This document shows, piece after piece, positions 38,578 through 48,041 of a stretch of 50,908 bases of DNA. The notes beneath the pieces are model-generated. The model saw only the letters and a program-made list of their open reading frames with translations. It had not been told where the DNA came from and ran no database searches. The DNA is taken from the NCBI GenBank assembly GCA_047974165.1, contig JBKECB010000019.1, positions 1 through 50,908 of the forward strand, read 5' to 3'. This DNA is from Lactovum sp047974165 (GTDB lineage Bacteria; Bacillota; Bacilli; Lactobacillales; Streptococcaceae). Made by a program: the position numbers and the translations under genes. The first letter of the stretch is position 1, and each line of letters begins with the position of its first letter.

Positions 38578-40860
38578 ATGAAAAAAAAGATTTTAAATTA
38601 TTTACGTCAAAAAAGAAAAATGTCAGTAACGACAAAAGAAATGGCAGAAGATCTTGGCTTAACTGGAGCTAAGGATTTTCGTGAACTTGTAAAAGTTTTG
38701 GCAGTTATGGAATCAGAAGCTTTAATTGACTTTACAGAACTTGGAACAATTGCTCTTCATCATTTAAATCCAGAAATAATAGGAACTTTTCGTTCTAATA
38801 CTTCAGGTTTTGGATTTGTTACAGTTGACCCTAATGAACCGGATATATTTATCGGAAAAGGAAATACAATGTCAGCGATGGAAGGAGATGAGGTGAGTAT
38901 AATTATCTCAAAGCCTGCAAATCCACTTGCTGCAACCTCTGCTGAAGGAAAGGTTACTCAGATAAAATCTCATGCATATGAAAAGATTGTAGGTTCTTTC
39001 TTTCCTGAAATTATAGATACTTTTATTGGTAAGATAAAAAGTCGAGATAAGAAAATGAATTGGAAAATTCTCGTATCAGATAAAGGATTAAAAGCAAATG
39101 AAGGAGAAGTTGTTGCAGCAGATATTTTAGAATTTCCTAATGAAGAACATCCTGATACAATTGTTTGTTTGATTACAAAAATTATTGGTCAAAAAGCTGA
39201 GAAAGGAATTGATGTATTAGAGATTCTGGAAACAAAAGGAATAAAGTCTGACTTTCCGGAAGAGCTAGAAAAAGAGCTTTTAGAAATTTCAGAGGAAATT
39301 AGTGTCGAAGACTTAAAAAATCGTGAAGATTTTAGAGCTGAAATTACTTATACCATTGATGGGATAGATGCAAAAGATTTAGATGACGCCATTCATGTGA
39401 AAGTTCTTGAGAGTGGAAATTATGAGTTGGGTGTTCATATTGCCGATGTGTCACACTATGTTAAGTATGGGACGGCTTTGGATAAGGAAGCGTTTGAGCG
39501 TGGGACTTCTGTTTATGTGACAGACCGTGTGGTTCCAATGCTTCCTGAAGTGTTATCTAACGGGATTTGCTCTCTCAATCCTCAAGTAGATCGTTTGACA
39601 AAATCTTGTATTATGGAAATTACAAGAGAAGGTCGTGTTGTAAATCAACGTATCGTAAGCTCTGTTATTAAGACAACTTATCGGATGACTTATGCGGATG
39701 TTAATTTGATGTTTTCAGCTGATGAGCAAGTTTTAAAAAAGTTTGACAAAATCGCTGACTCTGTCAGTTATGCACTAAAATTACATAAAATTTTAGAAAG
39801 AATGCGCCGACAGCGTGGTGCTCTTGAGTTTGCTGAAAATGAATCTAAAATTCTTGTAGATGAAAATGGCCTTGCCTTTGATATTATTAAGCGTGAACGT
39901 GGCTTAGCTGAACGCATGATTGAATCTTTTATGCTAGCAGCTAATGAAACAGTTGCTGAGTATTATAATCGCCGTCATCTTCCTTTCATTTATCGTGTTC
40001 ATGAGTCACCTAAAGTTGAAAAAGTTCAGGCTTTTATTGATTTGGCAAGTTCTTTTGGCTTGACAATTCCTATGAGAGCAGCAAATATTGGACAAAAAGA
40101 ATTACAAGAATTTAGTCGAAAAATTATAGGACAAACTTATGAGCCTGTTTTATCGAAATTAATGTTACGCTCAATGCAGCAAGCTAGATATGCAGCTGAA
40201 GAGCTCGGACATTTTGGTTTAGCAGCAGATTTTTACAGTCACTTTACTAGCCCAATTCGCCGCTATCCTGATTTATTAGCTCATCGCTTGATTACAGACT
40301 ATCAAGAAAAAGATCAGGAGATGATGTCTGAGTTTTGGGAGTCTAAAATTTCAGATATTGCGCAACATTCCTCAAGTCGAGAACGTCGAGCTGTTGAAGC
40401 AGAGCGAGAAGTTGAAAAAATGAAAAAAGCAGAGTATATGTCAGCTTTTATTGGAGAAGAATTTGAAGGAATTGTTTCAAGTCTGACAAATTTTGGACTT
40501 TTTGTGGAATTAGAAAATACGGTTGAAGGCTTAATTCATCTTCAAAACTTTAAAAAAGAATATTTAGTTTACAATGAACGTAACTTAACCCTTCGTTCAG
40601 ATAAGACAGGTCTTACTTTTAGGATTGGTCAATCTATAAGAATAAAAGTTACAGCTGCTAATAAAGTAACAGGAGAGATTGACTTTGAATATATAAAGTC
40701 AGATTTAGATGTCTTTGAAAAGCGAGTAAATATTGAGAAAAAGAAAAAAGAAAGAAGACGAGCTTCTCCACAATCTCAAGAATTTTCTAAGAGAAAAAAG
40801 AAAAACAAACAGGCATTTTATAAAAAGATTGCGAAAAAACAGCAAAAAAGAAAAAAATAG
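38578..40860 (+). CDS. rnr: Exoribonuclease R
   Basis: 3'-to-5' exoribonuclease that degrades structured RNA and non-stop mRNA tagged by tmRNA. The 760-residue protein has an N-terminal winged helix and cold-shock domains (about 1-210), the RNB catalytic domain with the Asp cluster in TIDGIDAKDLDDAIHV (about 259-274), an S1 domain (about 623-705) and a Lys/Arg-rich C-terminal tail. Its place between secG and smpB is conserved and matches its role in trans-translation. Confidence 0.96.
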   Translation: MKKKILNYLRQKRKMSVTTKEMAEDLGLTGAKDFRELVKVLAVMESEALIDFTELGTIALHHLNPEIIGTFRSNTSGFGFVTVDPNEPDIFIGKGNTMSAMEGDEVSIIISKPANPLAATSAEGKVTQIKSHAYEKIVGSFFPEIIDTFIGKIKSRDKKMNWKILVSDKGLKANEGEVVAADILEFPNEEHPDTIVCLITKIIGQKAEKGIDVLEILETKGIKSDFPEELEKELLEISEEISVEDLKNREDFRAEITYTIDGIDAKDLDDAIHVKVLESGNYELGVHIADVSHYVKYGTALDKEAFERGTSVYVTDRVVPMLPEVLSNGICSLNPQVDRLTKSCIMEITREGRVVNQRIVSSVIKTTYRMTYADVNLMFSADEQVLKKFDKIADSVSYALKLHKILERMRRQRGALEFAENESKILVDENGLAFDIIKRERGLAERMIESFMLAANETVAEYYNRRHLPFIYRVHESPKVEKVQAFIDLASSFGLTIPMRAANIGQKELQEFSRKIIGQTYEPVLSKLMLRSMQQARYAAEELGHFGLAADFYSHFTSPIRRYPDLLAHRLITDYQEKDQEMMSEFWESKISDIAQHSSSRERRAVEAEREVEKMKKAEYMSAFIGEEFEGIVSSLTNFGLFVELENTVEGLIHLQNFKKEYLVYNERNLTLRSDKTGLTFRIGQSIRIKVTAANKVTGEIDFEYIKSDLDVFEKRVNIEKKKKERRRASPQSQEFSKRKKKNKQAFYKKIAKKQQKRKK

Positions 40861-40868
40861 GAGGACAG

Positions 40869-41348
40869 ATGATAAAGCAAGTAAAAAAAGTTGAAGACAA
40901 GCCTTTGGCGCAAAATAAAAAAGCCAGTCATGACTATATAATTACTGAAACTTTTGAGGCTGGCATTGTCCTGACAGGTACAGAGATTAAATCTATCCGT
41001 GCCAGTAAGATTCAACTCCGTGACGGATTTGCTCGAATAAGGAATAATGAAGCTTGGCTATCGGGTGTTCATATTGCCGAGTATGCGCAGGGAAATATAT
41101 TTAACCATGAAGAAGTACGTCATCGAAAGTTACTCTTACATAAAAAAGAAATTCTTAAGATAGAAAAGGCTCTTCAAGATAAAGGAATGACTTTTATTCC
41201 ACTTAAAGTTTATTTGAAAAATGGCTTTGCAAAGGTGTTGATGGGACTTGCAAAAGGGAAGCATAGCTATGACAAACGTCAGTCTATCAAACAAAAAGAT
41301 ATCAATCGCGATGTCAATCGTCAATTAAAGAATTACCAAACACGGTAA
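40869..41348 (+). CDS. smpB: SsrA-binding protein
   Basis: Binds tmRNA and brings it to stalled ribosomes. The 159-residue protein has the OB-fold signature HDYIITETFEAGIVLTGTEIKSIR and the C-terminal GKHSYDKRQSIKQKDINRD tail that enters the mRNA channel. An AGGAGG site lies right after the rnr stop. The tmRNA gene ssrA is not in this window. The stop codon is inside the terminator stem. Confidence 0.97.
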   Translation: MIKQVKKVEDKPLAQNKKASHDYIITETFEAGIVLTGTEIKSIRASKIQLRDGFARIRNNEAWLSGVHIAEYAQGNIFNHEEVRHRKLLLHKKEILKIEKALQDKGMTFIPLKVYLKNGFAKVLMGLAKGKHSYDKRQSIKQKDINRDVNRQLKNYQTR

Positions 41349-41360
41349 TTCTTTTTTATT
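41327..41360 (+). terminator. Terminator of secG-rnr-smpB
   Basis: Perfect 11-bp stem AAAGAATTACC with its complement, loop AAACAC, then a T-tract. It includes the end of smpB. Confidence 0.88.
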
Positions 41361-42810
41361 TTTTGTTTAGATATTGAGGGATAGTAACTTGGAACTTAAC
41401 TTTATTTTCCTTACTCTCAAATAAAAGTGAGGCTGAAAGTTCTTGGATATTTTTTTGAACAATAGAAAGACCAAGTCCTGTCCCATATGGATTTACTTTT
41501 CCAGAAGATTTCCCTCTAAAGAAACGTTCAAATAAGCGTTCTTTTTCAATCTCTGTTAACTGTCCAGGATTAGAAATGGAAAAAATAAGCTCATCTTTTT
41601 CTGAAAGATCAAGACTAAGCTGAATTTTAGCTTGATTTTCTGTATAAAAAATAGCATTTTCGATTAAATTTTTTAAAATAATATAAAGACTTTTCCTATC
41701 AGTAATAAATTTACCTTGAGCTAAAGAGGCTTGAATTTGAAGTTCTTTTTGGGAAAGAGTCGGATTTAATTTTCCTAATATTTCCTTGATTAAAAGAGAA
41801 GGCTCAAACTCTTCTTTCTCTCGCTTTTGGGGCTTACGAGTAAGGAGTAAAATATCAGCGACTAAATCCAGTAAGCGTTCAGTTTCTTGATGAATTAACT
41901 GAGAAAAAGTCTGTCTTTCTTTTGCTGTAAGTTCTTCATTTCTTAGAAGATCAGAAAATCCATGAATAGAGCTAAGAGGGGTTTTAAGTTCATGTGAAAT
42001 ATTGGCGATTAATTCTTTTTGAGAATTTAGGATTTTTTCTTCTGAGCTGATATCTCTCAAACTTAAAAAATAATTTTCCTTTAAAGGATGAAAAGAGACG
42101 AAGAAGTAAGATGAAAGTTGATTAAAATAAATCTTTTTTTCAGCCTTTTTTTTATTTAACATTTGTCGTATAAGAAAGTTAGAAAAATAAATATTATCAC
42201 TAAAGTCACTAATATCAGTATAAGAAGTAAATTTTTTTTGAAAACAAAGGTTAGAAGAAATAATCTTTCCTTTGGAATTTAAAATGAAAAGTGGGAAGTC
42301 AAAAAGATGAATGAATGAGGTATTTTCATCTTGAAAAACTTGATTTTTTACCTCCTCTTTTTTAAGCTTTGAGTTTATCTCTAGCTGACTTGTCTTCCAA
42401 AGAAGAGAAAAAGTATAGCTATAAAAAAAGAAAAAGAAAAGACTGAGTAAAAGAAAGAGACTAAAATTTGAAGAAATCTGTCTTTCAATGGAAATATAAT
42501 AAAGAAGTTGGTCTTTATCATATACTGCTCGAGTGATTAAGAGTTTCTGATTAGAGAATTCTTGGCCATAGCTTGCACCATTTTCAATTGCTTTAATTGC
42601 CTGCGTCTGTTGATTTTTATTTATAATCTGGATAGACTCAGGATAGTATTGAGCAGGAATAGTTACAAATTGACTGAGTTCTTGAGAAAGTTGCTGTCCT
42701 TCTTTTTTAATTTTATTTTCTTGTATGAGAAAAAAAGAAAGGTAGAGAAAGAGAAGACTAAAAATACTAAGTCCTAAAAAACTTTTCCATTTATTTTTTA
42801 AAATAATCAT
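41356..42810 (-). CDS. phoR: Phosphate sensor histidine kinase
   Basis: Membrane kinase partner of PhoP. The 484-residue protein has two transmembrane segments (about 9-29 and 118-142) around a short extracellular loop, a PAS-like region, the HisKA box NISHELKTPLSSIHGF and a C-terminal ATPase domain ending GTGLGLSIV. The ATG at 42810 overlaps the phoP end by 20 bases and was preferred to an in-frame ATG 42 bases upstream. Function is assigned by the divergent pst operon. The small loop suggests sensing through the Pst/PhoU complex rather than an external ligand. Confidence 0.88.
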   Translation of the reverse strand: MIILKNKWKSFLGLSIFSLLFLYLSFFLIQENKIKKEGQQLSQELSQFVTIPAQYYPESIQIINKNQQTQAIKAIENGASYGQEFSNQKLLITRAVYDKDQLLYYISIERQISSNFSLFLLLSLFFFFFYSYTFSLLWKTSQLEINSKLKKEEVKNQVFQDENTSFIHLFDFPLFILNSKGKIISSNLCFQKKFTSYTDISDFSDNIYFSNFLIRQMLNKKKAEKKIYFNQLSSYFFVSFHPLKENYFLSLRDISSEEKILNSQKELIANISHELKTPLSSIHGFSDLLRNEELTAKERQTFSQLIHQETERLLDLVADILLLTRKPQKREKEEFEPSLLIKEILGKLNPTLSQKELQIQASLAQGKFITDRKSLYIILKNLIENAIFYTENQAKIQLSLDLSEKDELIFSISNPGQLTEIEKERLFERFFRGKSSGKVNPYGTGLGLSIVQKNIQELSASLLFESKENKVKFQVTIPQYLNKK

Positions 42811-43474
42811 CAAATCGATAACCAATTCCCCTTTCAGATTTGATAAAGGCATTGTTTAACTTTCTTCTAAGTCGACCCACTAGGACATCTATTGTTCGTG
42901 TTTCAACTTCTGTATTTGTCACTCCCCAAAAAGAATGGAGGAGTAAATCACGGCTGACAACCTCTCCTTTTCTTTGAACTAAAAAGTCTAAAATTTCAAA
43001 TTCACGTTTGGTAAGCTGTATTTCTTTGGCCTCTAAAAAAACTTTTTTCTTTTTAAAGTCAATCTTAAGTACTCCACTTTTAAAAATTTCCTCTGTCTTT
43101 GCTTGATAAGACTGATTACGACGAATAAGTCCTTTGGCTCTTAATATGATTTCTTGGATTGCCGTTGTTTTATCGATATAATCATCTGCTCCTAAAGTTA
43201 GTCCAGATAAACGCATCTCTTCATCATCTCTGGCAGTCAAAATTAGGATTGGAACAAAATTTTTCTGAGAGCGAATCTTCTCTGTTAATTCAATACCTGA
43301 AAGTTCTGGCATCATCACATCTAAAATAAGAAGATCAAAGGACTCTTTTAAGCTGTAATCCAAAGCTTCAGCTCCATCTGTTGCTAATTTTACCTCAAAA
43401 TTATTCTTTTTAAAATGGAAATTTAAAAGAGTTCGAATGGCAGGATCGTCATCGGCAATTAAAATTTTCTTCAT
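42791..43474 (-). CDS. phoP: Phosphate response regulator PhoP (OmpR family)
   Basis: DNA-binding regulator of the phosphate starvation response. The 227-residue protein has a receiver domain with D8-D10 and phospho-acceptor Asp52 in LLILDVMMPELSG, and a C-terminal winged helix (about 130-225; VSRDLLLHSFWGVTNTEVETRTIDVLVGRLRRK). The gene is divergent from pstS, with PhoP-box-like repeats in between. No ribosome binding site is seen and the -10 box is six bases from the ATG. Confidence 0.92.
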   Translation of the reverse strand: MKKILIADDDPAIRTLLNFHFKKNNFEVKLATDGAEALDYSLKESFDLLILDVMMPELSGIELTEKIRSQKNFVPILILTARDDEEMRLSGLTLGADDYIDKTTAIQEIILRAKGLIRRNQSYQAKTEEIFKSGVLKIDFKKKKVFLEAKEIQLTKREFEILDFLVQRKGEVVSRDLLLHSFWGVTNTEVETRTIDVLVGRLRRKLNNAFIKSERGIGYRFDDYFKK

Positions 43475-43480
43475 TTTTTA

Positions 43481-43489
43481 ATTTTAACA
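43481..43489 (-). promoter_or_regulatory. Extended -10 promoter of phoP (predicted leaderless)
   Basis: On the minus strand TG-T-TAAAAT, six bases before the phoP ATG. There is no convincing -35 and no ribosome binding site. Confidence 0.65.
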
Positions 43490-43517
43490 AAAAGAATGAG
43501 AAATGACAGATTTTATA

Positions 43518-43546
43518 TTTACAAACTGTTTACTTTTATTTTTAAC
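43518..43546 (+). promoter_or_regulatory. PhoP-box direct repeats
   Basis: TTTACA (43518), TTTACT (43529) and a weaker TTTTAA (43540) repeat at 11-base intervals, one helix turn each, about ten bases before the pstS -10 region. This matches the spacing of PhoP tandem sites in Gram-positive bacteria and would replace a -35 box. Confidence 0.7.
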
Positions 43547-43552
43547 TTTCCA

Positions 43553-43561
43553 TGATATGAT
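43553..43561 (+). promoter_or_regulatory. Extended -10 promoter of the pst operon
   Basis: TG-A-TATGAT at 43553-43561, with the PhoP repeats directly upstream and no other -35. An activator-dependent promoter is likely. The leader to pstS is about 30 bases with a GGAGG site. Confidence 0.7.
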
Positions 43562-43597
43562 AAGTATGTAATATAAAATCCGATGGAGGAATTTAAA

Positions 43598-44482
43598 ATG
43601 AAAAAGAAATTACTTTTAAGTTTATTATCTCTGACTGCCTTGCTGGTACTTTCAGCTTGTGGCTCTTCAGGGACAAAAACAACGACAAAAATTGTAGCTG
43701 GTGGTTCAACAGCTCTTCAACCTTTGGTCACTCAAGGTGCTCAGGAGTTTATGACAGAAAATCCTGAGGTAAGTATTACAGTACAGCCTGGTGGCTCGGG
43801 TGCAGGATTGACATCAGTGTCAAATGGCTCTTTCCAGATTGGTAATTCAGATATCTTTGCTGAAGAAAAGTCAGGAATTGATGCTAGCAAGTTGAAAGAT
43901 CATCAAGTGGCTGTTGTTGGGGTTGCACCTATTGTTAATAGCGAGATTACCAAAAAGGTAAAATTATTGACACAAGAAGAGTTGATTGATATCTTCTCAG
44001 GAAAGATAACAAATTGGAAAAAAGTTGGTGGACCTGACGAAGAAATAACTATTATCGGACGTACGGAAGGTTCTGGAACTCGTGCTCTCTTTGACCGTTA
44101 TGGCTTAAATAAAGGGACCGAACTTGCTTCAGCAGCTACTCAAGATTCAACAGGAGCAGCAGCAAAAGCAGTTGCATCAACTCCAGGCTCAATTTCTTAT
44201 GTCTCCTTTGCTGGTGCTGTATTAGAAGGCGTTTCAAAAATGCCAATCCAATTTATAGGAGAAGAATCAGCAACTCAAGCAATTGATAAAAACGTGATGG
44301 ATAATTCATGGAAGATTTGGGGCTATGAGCATATGTATACAGCGGCTGATCCAGATGAAACAACTGTTGCTTTTATTGACTATGTCAAATCAAATAAAAC
44401 AAATCTTCATGGCTTAGGCTTTATCTCAACAGAAGATATGAAGGGTGAACGTACAGTAGATGGAACTTGGACTGAAAAATAA
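43598..44482 (+). CDS. pstS: Phosphate-binding lipoprotein
   Basis: Captures inorganic phosphate outside the cell for the Pst ABC transporter. The 294-residue protein has a signal peptide with lipobox LSAC and lipidated Cys21, then the periplasmic-binding fold with phosphate loops GGSTALQPL, GGSGAGLTS and GRTEGSGTRALFD. The ATG after GGAGG was chosen; an in-frame ATG 15 bases earlier overlaps the ribosome binding site. First gene of the pst operon, under the PhoP boxes. Confidence 0.95.
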   Translation: MKKKLLLSLLSLTALLVLSACGSSGTKTTTKIVAGGSTALQPLVTQGAQEFMTENPEVSITVQPGGSGAGLTSVSNGSFQIGNSDIFAEEKSGIDASKLKDHQVAVVGVAPIVNSEITKKVKLLTQEELIDIFSGKITNWKKVGGPDEEITIIGRTEGSGTRALFDRYGLNKGTELASAATQDSTGAAAKAVASTPGSISYVSFAGAVLEGVSKMPIQFIGEESATQAIDKNVMDNSWKIWGYEHMYTAADPDETTVAFIDYVKSNKTNLHGLGFISTEDMKGERTVDGTWTEK

Positions 44483-44489
44483 AAAGATT

Positions 44490-44522
44490 GAAAAGTATAT
44501 GGTGGATTACTATATGCTTTTC
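44490..44522 (+). other. Intercistronic hairpin between pstS and pstC
   Basis: GAAAAGTATAT pairs with ATATGCTTTTC, with one G-T pair. No T-tract follows, so it is more likely a processing or stability element that keeps pstS mRNA above the downstream genes than a full terminator. Confidence 0.6.
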
Positions 44523-44571
44523 ACCTTATTTAAGTTATAATAGGAAATAATATATTTTAATTGGAGGAATG

Positions 44572-45501
44572 ATGGAGAAAAAAGGAGCAAAAGTAGAGCT
44601 TCTTGCTACAAATAAAAATTCTAGACGAGAAATTTTTGGAAAATCAATCAGTATTTTCTGTATGTCTATTATTATTATTGTTGTAGCAGCTATTTTATTT
44701 TTTGTCACACAAAAAGGATTGATGACTTTCTTTCAAGATGGTGTCAATGTTTTTTCATTTTTACTAGGGCAGGCTTGGCATCCATTGCTTGCCTCACCAG
44801 ATGGAAGTCCACAAGTTGGAGCCCTTCCAATGTTTACAGGCTCACTTTTAGTTACTTTACTATCTGCTTTACTTGCTGCACCTGTAGCAATTGGGGCAGG
44901 GATTTTCATGACAGAAATTTCACCTAAGTATGGTCGTAAGATTTTACAGCCTGTAATTGAGCTTTTGGTAGGAATACCATCTGTTGTTTATGGATTTATT
45001 GGACTAGAGGTTGTTGTCCCATTTATCAGAAAATCTTTTGGTGGATCAGGTTACGGTATTTTAGCAGGAGTTTTTGTTTTATTTGTCATGATATTACCAA
45101 CAGTAACCTCTATGACAGTGGATGCGATGCGTGCAGTTCCCCGTTTTTATAAGGAGGCGTCATTAGGACTTGGTGCGACACGTTGGCAAACAATCTGGCG
45201 TGTTCTCTTACGTGCTGCAACGCCAGGGATTTTGACAGCAGTTATTTTTGGGATGGCACGTGCTTTTGGTGAAGCACTAGCAGTTCAGATGGTGATTGGG
45301 GGAGCACTTGTAATGCCAACGAGTTTGATTAAGCCTGCTTCAACCTTGACTTCTGTCTTGACGTCACAAATGGGGAATGCGACACCAGGTCTTTCTTTAA
45401 ATTCACTCTGGTCACTTGCTCTCTTACTCCTTATCATGGCATTGTTTTTTAATATGGCGATGCGATGGATTGCTTCTAAAGGAAGCTTAAATAATAAATA
45501 A
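44572..45501 (+). CDS. pstC: Phosphate ABC transporter permease PstC
   Basis: Membrane subunit of the Pst importer. The 309-residue protein has six hydrophobic segments and the permease EAA-type loop (KEASLGLGATRWQTIWRVLL, about 203-222), with GIPSVVYGFIGL before it. Two adjacent ATG codons exist; the second lies four bases after GGAGG while the first is too close, so the second is used. Follows pstS after a hairpin. Confidence 0.94.
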   Translation: MEKKGAKVELLATNKNSRREIFGKSISIFCMSIIIIVVAAILFFVTQKGLMTFFQDGVNVFSFLLGQAWHPLLASPDGSPQVGALPMFTGSLLVTLLSALLAAPVAIGAGIFMTEISPKYGRKILQPVIELLVGIPSVVYGFIGLEVVVPFIRKSFGGSGYGILAGVFVLFVMILPTVTSMTVDAMRAVPRFYKEASLGLGATRWQTIWRVLLRAATPGILTAVIFGMARAFGEALAVQMVIGGALVMPTSLIKPASTLTSVLTSQMGNATPGLSLNSLWSLALLLLIMALFFNMAMRWIASKGSLNNK

Positions 45502-45519
45502 TAGAAGGAGTTTGAAAAT

Positions 45520-46413
45520 ATGAATGCAAAGAAAATAGATAAGATAGCCACAGTTATTCTTTATGTAGTATCTGCGATTATTGTTATCATTCTCAGTTTT
45601 TTATTACTTTACATTTTGATAGGTGGCTTGCCTCATGTCTCCTGGGAATTTATCAGCTCACCATCTCAAGTATTTTTAGAAGGTGGTGGGATTAGAGATC
45701 AACTTTGGAACTCTTTTTACTTGCTTATTTTAACCTTGATGATTAGCTTTCCACTGTCATTGGGAGCTGGCATTTACCTTTCAGAGTATGCCAACCAAAA
45801 GTCAATATTTACAAATATTGTACGTACAGCTATTGAAATTCTAAGCTCTCTTCCTTCAATCGTTGTTGGTTTATTTGGGATGATTTTATTTGTTCAGCAG
45901 TTTAAAATCGGCTACTCAGTAATTGCGGGTGCAATGGCTCTAACGGTCTTTAATCTTCCTTTGATGACTCGAAATGTTGAGCAATCTCTTCGCTCTGTAC
46001 AGCAGATCCAACGTGAAGGAGGCTTAGCTTTGGGATTATCACGATGGGAGACAGTAATTCATGTTGTGATTCCAGAAGCTATTCCTGGGATTGTAACAGG
46101 TGTTATCCTCTCAGCAGGACGTGTTTTTGGCGAAGCAGCAGCCTTGATTTATACAGCAGGATCGTCAACAATTATGCCACTAGATTGGTCAAACTGGAAT
46201 ATCTTTTCAAATAATAGTCCAGTTGGTTTGTTTAGAACTTCAGAAAGTTTGGCAGTTCATATTTGGGCAATTAATACTGAAGCACCTTTACCTGATGGAG
46301 CGGCTATTTCAGCAGCTTCAGGAGCAGTATTAATTATCTTTGTCTTGATTTTTAATCTGACTGCTCGATTTATTGGTGGTATGATTCATAAAAAGCTAAC
46401 ATCAGCAGTTTAA
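45520..46413 (+). CDS. pstA: Phosphate ABC transporter permease PstA
   Basis: Second membrane subunit of the Pst importer. The 297-residue protein has six hydrophobic segments, the conserved SSLPSIVVGLFGM and the EAA-type loop REGGLALGLSRWETVIHVVIP (about 168-188). AGAAGGAG precedes the ATG. It lies 18 bases after pstC and 12 before the first pstB. Confidence 0.95.
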   Translation: MNAKKIDKIATVILYVVSAIIVIILSFLLLYILIGGLPHVSWEFISSPSQVFLEGGGIRDQLWNSFYLLILTLMISFPLSLGAGIYLSEYANQKSIFTNIVRTAIEILSSLPSIVVGLFGMILFVQQFKIGYSVIAGAMALTVFNLPLMTRNVEQSLRSVQQIQREGGLALGLSRWETVIHVVIPEAIPGIVTGVILSAGRVFGEAAALIYTAGSSTIMPLDWSNWNIFSNNSPVGLFRTSESLAVHIWAINTEAPLPDGAAISAASGAVLIIFVLIFNLTARFIGGMIHKKLTSAV

Positions 46414-46425
46414 AGGAGGAAATAA

Positions 46426-47226
46426 ATGGTAACCTATAATTGGGATGAGCGTCATCTGATTCAATTTGAAAATAATAATGTCCTCTATACAAATAACTTA
46501 CATGTTTTTTATGGCAAAAAAGAGGCAATTAAAGGAATTGACCTTCAGTTCCAAGAAAATAAAATTACAGCATTGATTGGTCCATCAGGCTGTGGAAAGT
46601 CGACTTATCTAAGAGCGCTAAATCGAATGAATGATACCATCGATACAGCTAAGGTAACAGGTGAAATTATGTATGAAGGTGTTGATATCAATGCTAAAAA
46701 TGTCAATGTCTATGAAGTACGTCGACGTATCGGGATGGTCTTTCAACGACCAAACCCCTTTGCAAAGTCTATTTATGAAAATATTGCCTTTCCTCATCGT
46801 CAGGCAGGTATTCGAAAAAAAGCGATATTAGATGAGATCGTTGAAACTTCACTCAAACAAGCAGCACTCTGGGAGCAGGTCAAGGATGATTTACAGAAAT
46901 CAGCCTTGTCAATCTCAGGAGGACAGGCTCAGCGTCTTTGTATTGCACGTACTTTATCTGTCAAACCTGACATTTTACTAATGGATGAGCCAGCCTCAGC
47001 TCTTGATCCAATCAGTACTATGCAAATTGAGGAGACCATGCAGGAGTTGAAAAAGGAGTTTACAATTGCGATTGTTACACATAATATGCAGCAAGCCAGT
47101 CGTGTGAGTGATTATACTGCCTTTTTCTATACTGGAAATGTCATTGAATATGATGAAACATCAAAGGTCTTTACAAGCCCACAATGTCAAACAACAGAAG
47201 ATTATGTCTCAGGAAGGTTTGGTTAA
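46426..47226 (+). CDS. pstB1: Phosphate ABC transporter ATP-binding protein PstB (copy 1)
   Basis: ATPase of the Pst importer. The 266-residue protein has Walker A GPSGCGKST (52-60), the Q-loop VFQRPNPFAKSIYENI, a signature ISGGQAQRLCIARTL with Ala in place of the usual second Gln, Walker B ILLMDEPASALDP and the switch His in IVTHNMQ. It is one of two tandem pstB genes that differ clearly in sequence, an arrangement common in streptococci and lactococci. Confidence 0.95.
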   Translation: MVTYNWDERHLIQFENNNVLYTNNLHVFYGKKEAIKGIDLQFQENKITALIGPSGCGKSTYLRALNRMNDTIDTAKVTGEIMYEGVDINAKNVNVYEVRRRIGMVFQRPNPFAKSIYENIAFPHRQAGIRKKAILDEIVETSLKQAALWEQVKDDLQKSALSISGGQAQRLCIARTLSVKPDILLMDEPASALDPISTMQIEETMQELKKEFTIAIVTHNMQQASRVSDYTAFFYTGNVIEYDETSKVFTSPQCQTTEDYVSGRFG

Positions 47227-47228
47227 TA

Positions 47229-48011
47229 ATGCAAGAAGAAATTAAAAAGAAAGAGAAAAGTCCCATTCTTACTGTTAATGATCTTTCCTTATTTTATGGA
47301 AATAAGCAAGCCTTATTTGATATTAGCTTAGATTTTTATAAGAATGAAATCTCAGCTTTGATAGGCCCATCTGGATGTGGGAAGTCAACACTCCTTCGCT
47401 GTATTAATCGTATGAATGACTTGATTCCAGTTGTAAATATTACAGGAAGTATTAGCTATAAAAATCAAAATATCTATAGTCCAAATACTGATGCAGTAGA
47501 TTTACGAAAAGATATCGGAATGGTCTTTCAACAGCCGAATCCATTTCCATTTTCCATTTATGAAAATGTTATTTATGGCTTGAGATTAAAAGGTGTGAGA
47601 GATAAGGCACTTTTAGATGAGACTGTAGAGACTTCATTAAAGTCTGCAAATATTTGGGATGAGGTGAAAGATAGCCTTCATAGTTCAGCCTTAGGACTTT
47701 CAGGAGGACAGCAGCAACGAGTATGTATTGCTAGAGCCTTGGCTGTTAATCCAGATATTTTACTTCTGGATGAGGCAACTTCAGCTCTTGACCCTATTTC
47801 TGCAGGGAAGATTGAAGAAGTGTTACTTGAGCTTAAAAATCAGTATACAATCATCATGGTGACACATAATATGCAACAAGCCAGCCGTATTTCAGATAGA
47901 ACAGCTTTTCTTTTAATGGGTAAAGTGATTGAATATGACAAGACAAAGTCAATATTTTTGAACCCACAACAAAAAGAAACAGAAGAATATGTTTCAGGAA
48001 AATTTGGATAA
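47229..48011 (+). CDS. pstB2: Phosphate ABC transporter ATP-binding protein PstB (copy 2)
   Basis: Second ATPase of the operon, 260 residues: Walker A GPSGCGKST (46-54), signature LSGGQQQRVCIARAL, Walker B ILLLDEATSALDP. It starts two bases after the pstB1 stop; an in-frame ATG 45 bases earlier would overlap pstB1 and is less likely. The two copies may form a heterodimer or serve different conditions; sequence cannot decide. Confidence 0.94.
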   Translation: MQEEIKKKEKSPILTVNDLSLFYGNKQALFDISLDFYKNEISALIGPSGCGKSTLLRCINRMNDLIPVVNITGSISYKNQNIYSPNTDAVDLRKDIGMVFQQPNPFPFSIYENVIYGLRLKGVRDKALLDETVETSLKSANIWDEVKDSLHSSALGLSGGQQQRVCIARALAVNPDILLLDEATSALDPISAGKIEEVLLELKNQYTIIMVTHNMQQASRISDRTAFLLMGKVIEYDKTKSIFLNPQQKETEEYVSGKFG

Positions 48012-48041
48012 AAAACTTACGAAAAGTAAGAAAGGAAAAAA

